Shown here piece after piece: positions 24,071 through 34,700 of a stretch of DNA of 64,000 bases (positions within the stretch are counted from its first letter, which is position 1; every line of letters begins with the position of its first letter). Origin of the DNA: Ophiostoma sp. CBS 140.51 (taxonomy: Eukaryota; Ascomycota; Sordariomycetes; Ophiostomatales; Ophiostomataceae). Position numbers and translations under genes: made by a program. The stretch spans positions 62,001-126,000 of the forward strand of contig JANSLP010000006.1 in assembly GCA_029298735.1 (NCBI GenBank), given 5' to 3'. The notes below the pieces were generated by a model. The model worked only from the letters and a program-made list of their open reading frames with translations, had not been told where the DNA came from and made no database searches.

Positions 24071-25172
24071 TTCTTTTTTGTTGTTCTTTCGAGGGTCTGT
24101 GACAGAAACCCCCTTTCGATTCTTCAATCCCAACCCTACGCTTTTCGAAACAAAGCCGGATTCTTTCTATCCCACCAAGCTTCCAAACAGTATTTTGCCA
24201 TATTTTTCTTGATCTCTCTCCACTTCCAGAAGCACATCATCCAGCCTTCTCGACGACAGGCCCTGGATTGAACGAGCCGCAAGACGACGCTCATCCCCAA
24301 TACATTTTCTGACGCGCATCGTCGCACGTCTTGACCATCATCGAGCGAGCTTCAACCATTGCCTTCCGCCTGTTTGATCAGCATCCGTTTTCGGGAATAC
24401 CTGTTGAACTCTTATGATTTCGTTTTCTTCTTTGCCTTCGACTCCCAACCGTCCTTGCGCTTGGTGATCCGTCTTACTAGATAACCCGTTGTTTCTCGCG
24501 CATCGGCACATCCTTTTCTCGCATTGCCTCTCACCGGCTCTCGGCCAGCATCGCAAAACGACAAGGGCAACCTAATCATTACAGCTTGCTATCCCGCTTG
24601 CTTTCCTCTCTCTCAGCCATCTCTCTCTGTCCTTACCCCTGGTCAGTGCGCCTTGACGGTCCACTCCTCGGAATAATTCTCTCTTTTCAGTCGCGTCGTT
24701 CGCTTGAAGCACCAGACCGCAACGCATTTCCCAGACTCCCTCACTCATTCGGGCTGGACTCGATTTTCATATCAACAACAATTGCATTAAGAGACAGCCA
24801 CTTCGTTGACTATCTCTTTGGTATATAACACACCGCGTTATATATCTCATCGACCGCATCAAAAAAATTACACAAGACAGGGGCAGAGCCTCCACACACC
24901 ACGTCGCGACCTATTTTGGCCTTTCGTTTTCCTTTTGTCTCTTTTTCCCTCTCAACCGCCCGACAATCGCTGATCGATCTGTCCGGCCTCGATATCATTT
25001 CTCTCACCACCATCCACCACCTTGGATCCCAACAGCTGGTTTGTCCACAACGATTTCAAGACACTTCTTTACAACAGAGTGTCTAGACCCGTGTCAACTT
25101 GGGAACAAGACCAACCTCGAACCCCCTCGAAACCCAACACCTTTTTCCGAACCACCACTTCTTTAGGTGCTC

Positions 25173-27890
25173 ATGATGTATGCCCAGCATGCAGGCATGG
25201 CGCCTCAAAAGCCAGAGACCTTTATGCTCAGCACAGAAGCCCAGCAGGCATTGCCACATGACGCCCAAGTCGCTCTGCAGCAGGTCGACAACCTGAAGTA
25301 CTTTCTCATTTCCGCCCCGGTTGACTGGCCACCAGAGCACTACATTCGCCGTTTCCTCCTGCCAACCGGCGAGTATGTGTCCTGTGTGCTCTGGAACGGC
25401 CTTTTCCACATTTCCGGCACCGACATCGTCCGGTGTCTTTCTTTCAGATTCCAGGCTTTCGGCCGTCCCGTCAAGAACTCGAAGAAGTTTGAGGAGGGTA
25501 TCTTTTCCGACCTGCGGAATCTGAAGTCTGGCACCGATGCCTCGCTCGAGGAGCCCAAGAGCCCCTTCCTGGACTTCCTGTACAAGAACAACTGCATCCG
25601 GACACAAAAGAAGCAGAAGGTCTTTTACTGGTACAGCGTCCCGCACGACCGCCTCTTCCTTGACGCGCTCGAGCGTGACCTGAAGCGCGAGAAGATGGGC
25701 CAGGAGGCCACCACCGTTGCTGTCAGCGAGCCCGCGCTGTCTTTCCAGTACGACTCGTCGCAGTCTCTGTATGACCAGCTCACCAAGGCCCAGCAGGCGA
25801 ACTCGTCTTCGTTCAGTGCACAGCAGGTGTCCTTCCCTCAATCGCAGACGGCTTCCCCCGTCATGCGTGCAATGGACTCCATGCCTCCTCCCCAGATGCC
25901 CCAGATGTCCCAAATGATCCCCCAGACCATGGCCCCTTTAGCGGATGGCATGGACGCGATGGTCCCCTACACGACGGCAGCAGCAATGCAGATGGCCCCC
26001 CCGCTGGCGCAGCAGGTGGTCAAGAGGGAACCTGACTTTGCTCGCGTCCAATACAACCAAAACGGCGTCCCGGTGGCTGCCGGCCACCAGCGCCATGCGT
26101 CCATGCCTGCCTACGCTCTTGAATACTCTCCGGCACCTTCATTTGTCTCGTCCCAGTACGACGACTACGGCAACCGTGGCATCTCTTTCGAGCCCCTTAC
26201 CCCGCCACAACTTGCATCTGGCATCACCTCCGAGCCGGCCTACATTGCCAACGAGGAGACGGGTCTGTACACTGCCATTCCCGACCACCTCAACGCTGGC
26301 ATGAACGGCCTCAACGGCATGGTCCAACTGCCCCCTTCCAACCTCGCGGGCCCCCAGTTCTCGCGTGGTTACAACAACAACAATGTCTACTCGCCTGTCA
26401 TTGAGGGTTCTCCTACGTACAAGCAGCGGAGACGCCGCTCGTCGATTCCTCCTGGCATGTCGGCCATTGTTGCTGCTACTGCTGCCACGGCTGCTGCTGT
26501 GCACCGCCCGTCTGACCTTCGCCGCTCGGTGTCGGTTTCTGTCGGTCCGGTCGCTGAGGGTGACGAGTCGCTGGACAACTCGCCGCCAGGCCTCACATAC
26601 AGCAACTCGGCTATCTCCCTGACCAGCCAGCAGCACAAGGAGCTGCTCGACCTCTCCCGCCACGGCACGCCGCTGTCGACGGTTGAGGGTAGCCCCGGTT
26701 TGAACCCCATGGCCCTGCAGCAGCAGCAGGACTTCCCCTGCATGAATGGCGAGGAGCTCCCGGCAGTAAACGGCAACGTTTCTGTCCCTGAGGAGCAGCG
26801 TCGTCCCATGGCCAACGGCGGTGCCAACGTGATCCGCCGGGCTCGCTCGGCGACGGTTATGGAGCTTGGCCCGTACCCGCAGAAGTCTCACTCCTGCCCC
26901 ATCCCTACGTGTGGTCGTCTCTTCAAGCGGCTCGAGCACCTGAAGCGGTAAGAATTTTTGTTTTTCTTTTGTGTGACCGAGTGGTTGTGAGAAGAATGTT
27001 TGAAAAAAAGAATGAGAGCGAGCGAGCGAGAGAAAAAAGAACACAAGCACGAGAGCGAAAACCCCCTACACCGATCGTTTATCTGACCTTAACTTTCCAG
27101 ACACGTGAGAACCCATACCCAAGAAAGACCCTACATTTGCCCTTTTTGTAGCAAGGCATTCTCCAGATCAGACAACCTAGCACAGTATGGCCTCCCCCTT
27201 TTCTTATGTTTTTCTCTTTTTCATGTTTGTCGCGAAAGAACTTGCATTGTTGTTTGTGTGTACGCATTGTTTCCGAAAAGCAAGAACCGACAAGGCCGAG
27301 AACTGTATTACCACCGAACCAACCGTCGCGCAACCCAAAATGAAGAACCAAAGCACAACCCACACTCCAATCTAAACAGGCGCAGCATCCGCAAAGTCTT
27401 CAAAAGACAGCACCACGCAGAACATAGGGTCGCGGACATTCAACAACGCTTCGCTAGGGATTACGAGTGACTCTATGCGGGCTTGTCTTGTCAAGCCTAC
27501 GAACACAACACAGTCGGGACCTGCTACACACACAACACGATCAAGGGAACTTCCGTCGACATATTTCCAGAACAACAAAGACTAACTTAGTTTCCTTTTT
27601 CTAGGCACAAGCGGACACATGACCGCAGTGATGGTGGTGAGGGTAACTTCCCTCTGTCGGGCGAGGAGGAGGAGGAGTACTCTGGTGAAGACCAGCTGGG
27701 CTCCGTCGAGGAGGCCTCGCCGACGTCTGAGGGTGATTACGTCACCACCTCTCTCAACTCCGTCGTCAACAGCGGCATGACTCCGACGTCATCCGCACAT
27801 GCTGTGAACGCTTTCAACAGCCTGCAGACTCTTAGCATGCCCATGACCATCAGCCAACCACACGCCATCAATACCGGTTCGATGATGTGA
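25173..27890 (+). CDS. ste12: Ste12-type transcription factor (STE domain plus two C2H2 fingers)
   Basis: This is the output factor of the Fus3/Kss1-type MAPK pathway that controls mating, hyphal fusion and, in pathogens, invasive growth. Exons are 25173-26947, 27101-27184 and 27605-27890, giving 714 residues. The STE homeodomain-like domain (about 38-165) includes [12 protein letters not shown] and [21 protein letters not shown] long Gln/Pro/Ser-rich middle follows. Finger 1 is C575/C580/H593/H597 and finger 2 is C605/C608/H621/H625, both typical of Pezizomycotina Ste12 and absent from yeast Ste12. The tail is acidic. Intron 1 (153 nt, GTAAGA..CCAG) and intron 2 (420 nt, GTATGG..CTAG) each fall between the Cys pair and the His pair of a finger. 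The ATG at 25173 is followed at once by another at 25176. A TTCTTTAG just upstream could be a 5'-UTR acceptor. Confidence 0.94.
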
Positions 27891-28725
27891 GCAAGCCTGC
27901 TTTGACGAAGCAACAACCAGGCATAACGACTGCCGACTGTACCACTACCTTGTTTTGCATTTTTCCGTTTCTGTCGACCTGCTTATGTTTATGTTTTTTA
28001 ACTTTGCCCCCATTTTCTTTTTTTCTCTTGTTTTTTCTGCTTCTCTCTCCGGAACTTCAAGCCCTTCGTCACGGGGCTTTGAACTTCGTGAGCATTTTGG
28101 TTTAGCCTCACACATGTTTGCGCCAGCTACTTCTCTTTTTTGGATTACCATCTGGCAGCCATCTTTTTTCACTTTCGACTATCTGCATTTGCCGACTCGT
28201 TTTGCTATTTCTTTCTTGCGACCCCAGTCATCTTTTGCGGGCGCATGTTTTTCTTTGTTACTTTTTGTTTCCTCCAAAACTTATAGACTTTGGAAACAAC
28301 GGCTAGGGTGGGAACGACGACAATGCGGCAAAGGGAGGAGGGACTGACATTTTTTTTTCCTCTCTTGCCTGCTCCGTTCTGTCTGGCAGGCATTTCTTGT
28401 GCATAAGGGTAGGGTATGAACACACGACCGAGTACGTGGGAACGTGGGAAGGGATGGCGGAGGAGGGCAGGCTTTGCATCTGTATATATATTACTAGCTA
28501 CTTTTTTTCTTTTTCTTTTCAGGATAGGTGTGAATGACCACAAAAAAGCAACGGTTTTGAATATAAAAATTGAAATTACATCGTGTTGCCTAAAACGGGC
28601 TTGTGATAGTATCATGTAATCTTTGTAAAACTGACAAACTGACATGCAAAATTCATTGGTATCATTAGGAAGGATATATATGTGTAGCTCTATATATATA
28701 TAGATGCTTTTATGAGGCGAATTGT
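27891..28725. other. Convergent 3' intergenic region, ste12 / FAF1
   Basis: 835 nt between two converging genes, pyrimidine-rich at first and then AT-rich. Short TA runs occur at 28485-28495 and 28672-28703, the latter about 25 nt from the FAF1 stop. No gene is seen; it presumably holds both 3' UTRs. Confidence 0.6.
28672..28703. repeat. TA dinucleotide microsatellite
   Basis: Two adjacent TA runs (GATATATATG and then six TA units) lie just past the FAF1 stop codon, probably in its 3' UTR. Confidence 0.7.
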
Positions 28726-29919
28726 TCACCTCCGCTTCTTCTTCTTCTTGCCCATGCTCTTCTTGGGACCTTCAATCTCGCGGACGTCCCGGTCGCGCAG
28801 TTTCAGCTCCGAGCCCCGTAAACGACCAACAGCCGGTGCATCCACAGCACGCATCCGTTTCGCTGCCGATTTGCTCGGTTTCAACACGGGGCGCTCCAGC
28901 ACAATACCGGCCTCCTTGGCCTCCTGTCGCCGCTTCTTCTCGCGGGACGCTGCAGCCGCAGCAATGCCCTTGCGCATAGCCATGGGCATCTTGGCCTGCG
29001 TGAAGATACTCTCGCTGGTCTGGCTGACCGTCACCGTGCCGCCACCAACAGCATCACCCTTGGCCTTGTTGGCCACGGCCTGGATACGCAGGTCGGTCGC
29101 CTTTTGACGGAGACGACCTGCAGCAAAGGGCTGGCTGCTCTTATGGTTGGCAAGGTTGGCTGTGCCGGCACCACCGGCGGCGCCGAAAGTCGAGGCAGCG
29201 CCTGACGAGGTGGAAAAGGTCGAGGGCAGGGCAAAAGCACCCGCGAGGAGGTGGGATTCGGAGATGAGTCGCTGCAGCTCGAGATCGTTGGCAAGCAGGT
29301 CGGGCGCATCCTTGTACTGTTTCTCGCCCTCTTCCTTCTTCTTGTTCTTCTTGCTGTTGGCGGCGCGGGTGGCGTCTTCGTCGAAAGACGTGGGAGGACG
29401 TTTTGACTGGAGTTGTTAGCTGGGATCGAAGACAAAGATAATATAAAGGAAGAGGGTGCTCACCAAATACAGCTTGCGCTCGTGCTTGGTCATGGTCGCC
29501 TCGGGCGCTTCTTTTGTCGGGTCGGTACTGTAGTCGACGACCTCGATCGCTGGTGTATCGTCCTCGACTTCATCGTCCTCATCGTCCTCATCTTCGTGCA
29601 ATCCTGACCAAGTTTCTGACTCGTCATCTTTGCTGTCTTCGCTGCCGTTGTCTTCGTCGCCATCATCGTCCGACTCCTCGTCGCTTTCGTTCTCATTTAT
29701 AACGACCGTCGAACTGTTCTTCAGTTTCTTGCCGCTGTTGCTGCTTGTTATCTCTGTCGTCTTGGCCTTCTTCGTCTTCTTGTCGGCCTTCTTTGCGACT
29801 GGTGCAAGAGGCTTGAACTGTGCCTCAAAGTGTCGCCGGAAAATGTCCTGAATGGCGTCCTCGCCGGTGGGCTCTTTTGTCCCCGAGGACTTCTTCCGCT
29901 TGCCAAGAACGGTCGCCAT
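28726..29919 (-). CDS. FAF1: 40S assembly factor Faf1 (FSAF1 family)
   Basis: Faf1 binds Krr1 in the small-subunit processome and is needed for early cleavages of 18S pre-rRNA in the nucleolus. Exon 1 is 29464-29919; a 57-nt intron spans 29407-29463 (GTGAGC, branch GCTAACAAC, acceptor TCCAG); exon 2 is 28726-29406. The product is 378 residues, close to the yeast protein. The start MATVLGKRKKSS and the block IQDIFRRHFEAQFKPL are characteristic. A Lys-rich stretch and a long Asp/Glu-rich stretch precede the conserved MTKHERKLYL at the exon junction. The C-terminal half holds the FSAF1 region and ends in a strongly basic GKKKKKRR tail (likely nucleolar targeting). It shares a short divergent promoter with HIS6. 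Confidence 0.85.
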
Positions 29920-30333
29920 GGTGCGTGCTGTAGGCGAAGTTGCTGGTTGAAAAGAATGAAGATTCTCGCAATGTCAAAGGGCAAGACGTTGATTTTGACG
30001 GGCGGTGAAACTTTTTTTTTTGTTACAGAAACCCAGCCTTCTTTGCTTTTGGCACGGCAGAAAACGGGGCTCTGATTGGCCGGCTGGTCTAGCTCCCTCT
30101 GTACCTGCCCTTGGCAGGCGCTGCACAAATGCAATCGGCCACGTTCTGACAGAAGGCTCCGATCCCGCTATTCAGCCCGCTACCCAGCCCGCTGTTAGGC
30201 CATGCAAACCCCGCTAAAAGAAGAGACGAATGGACGAAAGAACGTCTCAACTTTGACGTCCTCGACAACAATCACATCTACGACAACCACTTCCATTCTC
30301 GCAACACCCCCCAACCCCCCACCCCGCCTCACA
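29920..30333. promoter_or_regulatory. Divergent promoter, FAF1 / HIS6
   Basis: 414 nt between two divergent starts. It is C-rich near the HIS6 start. I see no TGACTC (Gcn4/CPC1 site) in the body of this region; the only copy overlaps the HIS6 start codon itself (30335-30340). No coding sequence is supported. Confidence 0.5.
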
Positions 30334-31185
30334 ATGACTCGTTTCCGCCCATGCATTGACCTCCACGCGGGGCAGGTCAAGCAGATTGTCGGCGGCACGC
30401 TTGACTCGACCTCGGCCGCCCTCCAGACCAACTTTGTCGCCAGCCAGCCGCCCGCGCACTTTGCCCAGCTCTACCGCGACAACAACCTGACGGGCGCCCA
30501 TGTGATTATGCTGGGAAGCGGGCCGGACAACCAAGCGGCCGCACGCGAAGCTGTGGGTGCATGGCCCAACGGACTGCAGCTGGGCGGCGGCATCAAGGAC
30601 ACCAACGCACAAGCATGGATCGAGGCGGGCGCATCAAAAGTCATTGTGACGTCGTACCTCTTCGAAAAAGAGAGCGAGGGCAGCGACAAGTACAAGTTTA
30701 GCCAGACCAAGCTGGATGCCGTGCTGGCAGCATTGGGCGGCGACAAGGAACGGCTCGTGATTGATCTGAGCTGCCGCCGCGTGGCCACCCCGTCGGGCCC
30801 TGCTTGGGCCGTCGCCATCAACAAGTGGCAGACTATGACGGACATGTACCTGTCGGCCGAGACGATTGCCCAGCTGGCGCCGTACTGCAGCGAATTCCTG
30901 GTGCACGCGGCCGATGTTGAGGGATTGCAAAGAGGCATCGATGCCGAGCTGGTCGAGCAGCTGGCCGCTTGGTGCAGTGCGGTGAACACACCGGTGACCT
31001 ATGCTGGCGGCGCACGGCATGTGGATGACCTGGCGCTGGTCGAGAAGCTGAGCGGTGGCCGTGTGGACTTAACGATTGGCAGTGCTCTCGACTGCTTTGG
31101 TGGCTCTGGTGCGAAGCTCGACGACTGCATTGCTTGGAATACCAAGAAGGACCAAGAGGCGGCAGGTACGACTCAAGCACCATGA
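30334..31185 (+). CDS. HIS6: Phosphoribosylformimino-AICAR-ribotide isomerase (histidine biosynthesis)
   Basis: This enzyme (EC 5.3.1.16, HisA-type) performs the Amadori isomerisation of ProFAR to PRFAR, the fourth step of histidine synthesis, in the cytosol. It is a single exon of 283 residues, a normal size for eukaryotic HIS6. The start MTRFRPCIDLHAGQVKQIVGG carries the first catalytic Asp (D9) and the (beta-alpha)8 phosphate-binding features follow: LQLGGGIKD, ASKVIVTSYLF, LVIDLSCRR, LVHAADVEGLQRG and VTYAGGARHVDDL. The ATG at 30334 (TCACAATGA) was chosen because it begins the conserved domain; an upstream in-frame codon would add a Thr-rich, non-conserved leader. It converges on BUD4. 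Confidence 0.94.
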   Translation: MTRFRPCIDLHAGQVKQIVGGTLDSTSAALQTNFVASQPPAHFAQLYRDNNLTGAHVIMLGSGPDNQAAAREAVGAWPNGLQLGGGIKDTNAQAWIEAGASKVIVTSYLFEKESEGSDKYKFSQTKLDAVLAALGGDKERLVIDLSCRRVATPSGPAWAVAINKWQTMTDMYLSAETIAQLAPYCSEFLVHAADVEGLQRGIDAELVEQLAAWCSAVNTPVTYAGGARHVDDLALVEKLSGGRVDLTIGSALDCFGGSGAKLDDCIAWNTKKDQEAAGTTQAP

Positions 31186-31722
31186 ACTTTATCAAAAAGA
31201 ATTAAAAATAGAAACCAAAAAGATAGAACAAAAAGATATACCCATTGCATCGTTTGCACATCCCTCACTCTCAGCGAAGTCCAAATAAGTCAAAAAATGC
31301 GGTCCATTGTCCTGTCCTGAAAATAACTAAAACGAATAATACAATCCAAACGAGTGGCTGCATGAGGCAGCCGAAAGCAACCTAGGCCCCGAGCTCCAGG
31401 CTTCAGTGCACACAGCACTCGACCTAATAGGCATTAATCTCCAGGCGCCTCCATGCAAGCCTTTGTCCATCATGAACTTTTTGAAAAAAGCAAAAAATGA
31501 CAAGACGAACAAATAAAAGAGAGAAAAGAAGAGAAGGGAAAATAGGAAAAGAAAAAAGAAAGATGAAAGCAAAAACTCCAAAGCCGTTGAACCGTTGAAC
31601 CGTTCAGACATGTCTTCTTTCGCATCAAAAACAAAAAAGGAAATCCGCATCCTCATAATCGACCTCCGTCTTGCGACAGAGCCAAACCATCGCCAGTCAC
31701 CAATCCACACTCATACACATGC
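31186..31722. other. Convergent 3' intergenic region, HIS6 / BUD4
   Basis: 537 nt, with A-rich and then purine-rich stretches (about 31500-31580). It holds two 3' UTRs; no gene is seen. Confidence 0.6.
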
Positions 31723-34700
31723 CTAGACGTAACTGCTCTTCGTCCGGGAATGGACACGACGGCCGCCCTCTGACCGACCCTCGACGCGGCGGCGGAGAGC
31801 TTCTTCCCGCTTAAGCACCAGCTCGCACCACTTGGTCTTGGCCCGCGATGCTGTCAGGTCGTCTTCACTGCCATAACTGTCCCGTGCCGTCACCTCAGAC
31901 AGCACCTTCATCCATCCCTCCTTGTCGGCTGCTGTGTCTGCGTAGAAGTCAATCACTTCACCGTTGTTGAAGCGAATCCGGAAGCCCTCTTCCACAAACA
32001 TGTAGCCCTCCTCTTCCTCGGCAAAGGCAGACCGGCGACGTCTACCGTTCTTGCCGGTCGTCTCCTTCTCGGTCAATGCCCGACGATCGTCGATAAGACG
32101 CTTGGCATTCGCCAGGTTGATCGTCGCACGGGGCTGCCGTGTGGCCTCGTGGTAGGCAGTCAGCTTCGTGCCAACAAGCTTGAAGTAGCGACGACGCCAG
32201 TACTGTTTAAGTGTTAGTGAAAATGTCCTCAAGAAACAGCTTGATGAATGAACCAAACAGAGCATAACTTACTGGACAATCACCGCCCTGTTGGCTGAGG
32301 TGGCCCTCCCAGTTCTGGGACTGGCGCTCTTCTGCAGCCTTCATCTCGCGGATGCACGAGTTCATGCTCTTGGGCATATCGTCGTTCGAGATACCCTTGG
32401 GACGCGGAACAAACAGCAGCTGCAGCTCCAGCTTGCCAATCTTGTACGGTGCACGACGCACAACCGCCATGTTACCGCGCTTGCTCTTGACGCTCGACGC
32501 AAAGCCGGCCTCTTCGGTGGCCCACTCATTGAAGCACGCAATCTCAACAATGCCAGGACGGCCGTAGCAGTGCGACTCGTGCTCCTTCAGACACACGTAC
32601 GCACGAGCAAAGCTGCCGTCCTCGGCAACAATGGGAGATAGAAGATCGTACGCCGTCGGTGCTGCGTTTCTGAGCTTGGCTTGTGCCTCCTGCTGCTCGC
32701 GAGCAGCGCGCTCATCCTCCTCCTTCATGCGCAGCTCCATCTCCTTGCGCTTCTTGGGGGACGCGAAGACCCGGCTAAACGTAGACGCCTTAGGGCGAAC
32801 AACCTTAGCAGGAGAGGCCTGGACAACCTTGCGCTGCACCGGCTTCTCCAGCTTAACATTCAGCGTGAGCTGGAACTCCAGGTCGTTCGGAACAAGGAGC
32901 TCAAACTCCTGGCCAATGGGGGCATTTCTGGCCAGCTCCAGCCAGGCGGTCGTAACGCAGTGGACACCGTTGTCCAAGGTCAGGCTGAACCAAGTTCTCT
33001 CAGCTAAATGTCGTTAGCACAAGCCGTCCATAATACAATAAGGAGAAAAAAAGACAAAGAAGACAGCAAACATACTTCTAGAGATAGGAAGGTCAAGATC
33101 CTTGACGCCCATGACCTTCACGAACAGGCGGCCTCTCTCGGCACCTTCGTCAGTGGTAGTCTCGGCGACATACTCCTCCTCAGTGAGGGGGTTCAGTGCC
33201 GTAGCATTGCTCTCCTGGCCGGGCATAGGAGGAACAGGGCCTGATGAAGGCACCCCGCGCTTCCGGATGCTCTTTCTCCGCTCGCCATTCCACGGCTCGA
33301 CTGTCCATGACTGGGGGCGCTCCTTCTTGACTGGTGAGTTGCCAGCAGACCGGGCGCCACGGAAGTCCTCGCCATGCTCTTTGTCGCTGGCCGCAACAAG
33401 CTTAGTGTTCTGACGCATGAGGTAACCGCGCTGTTTATGGGAAGAGATGTTAGTACCGAGGATTGCAATTTTGTCGTTGTCAGGCAAAGAAAGTAAAGGA
33501 AATGGGACTTTTAATCACCTTCTGGTTTTCGATGACGCGTTCGAAATCCTTGTCGAGACTGAGACCCAGATCCAAGTCAAGAGTCAAACTACGCTTCTTG
33601 AAGCTGGGATGGCGCTCGAGGAAATCATCCCCTGTTCCCTCCAGGTCCTCTCTGCCCATGTCGCGAGACAGGCGGTTGCGGTGCCGGTCTGGAATAGGCG
33701 GGACGTCAGGCACCTCGCGGCTGACTTGACGGCGTGCTTCGCGCATTGCCACGAGATCCGAAGGGGTTGCAGATGGCCGCGTCTTGAGCTTGGAGCCAGA
33801 CGCCTTGATGGTAGCCATCTGGTCAGGGACGGCAGGAGGCTCGTAGGCCTCCATCTCCGCATCCTCCTCGTCTTGCTCGTCCTCAAAGATATCGTCTTCA
33901 TCATCTTGGACAGGGTGGTGAATAACCGAATCAGGGGTACCGGGCTCATCGTCGAACTCCTCATCATCGCCCCAACCAGAGCCATCGTACTCCGGCTTGG
34001 ACAGATGCTTGTGCTGGATGACCTTGCGCTCTGGAGTCTGTGGCCGAGCAAGCTCAACCTCAGCGTTTGGTGGTTGCATGTGGTTAGCGTTGGCATTGCC
34101 ATCATTCGACTTGGGCATGAGAGGCAGGCGGGTCTCGCCAAGAGAGATACGGCCCTCTTGGGCGATAGCGGCGAGATCGGAACGGTGAATGTCATCAACA
34201 GTGACAGTGTGGGAGGAGATTTCTTGGACTGGGGTTGCAGGACGAGGCGTAGAGACACCATCGGCATGTGTGGGTTGCGCAACATCCCCAGCCTGCTCCT
34301 CGCTATAGTTGCTCTCGTAGTCCTCCGCATCGTCATCCTCGTCGTCGTCATCATCATACATGTCGGGGATATCATAGGCCTCGTTGTGTTTCTCACAGGC
34401 CTCGTCGTCGACAGAAATGTTGTCATCATCGTCACGCTCCGTGCTGGGGATGGGGACATCCGGATCCAGGGGAAGACGGCGCTCGGGGCTGGAGCTCGGG
34501 GCAGGAGACGAGAAGTTATAGTCAGACTCGCGCTCGTGGCTGACGGCACCGTTAACGCGACGAAGGATAGATTCTCTGGAAATGCGAGGAGGCAGACGGT
34601 ACTCCTCAAGGCCAGAGAGATCGCCGATTGTGTCCTCCTCCTCACCGTGCTCGGAAGCTGCATCGCGCTGCGACGACTCAGGCTCAGGCGTCTGGCTGTT

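Larger units (their letters stand above)
7687..25172. other. 17.5-kb gene-free region upstream of ste12
   Basis: I found no reading frame here with the codon bias or protein-like composition of the neighbouring genes. The frames that stay open are Ser/Leu/Phe/Arg-rich by-products of low-complexity DNA. Base composition is patchy: AT-rich around 8560-8900 and 10740-11000, alternating purine and pyrimidine tracts at 15.4-18.5 kb, and nearly pure pyrimidine at 23200-24070. It holds a 22-bp-arm hairpin (21144-21195), two 3x9-bp minisatellites, a T15A11 tract and eight copies of the Ste12-type heptamer TGAAACA/TGTTTCA. The last 1-2 kb probably contain the ste12 promoter and a long 5' leader. Non-coding transcripts cannot be excluded from sequence. 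Confidence 0.7.
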
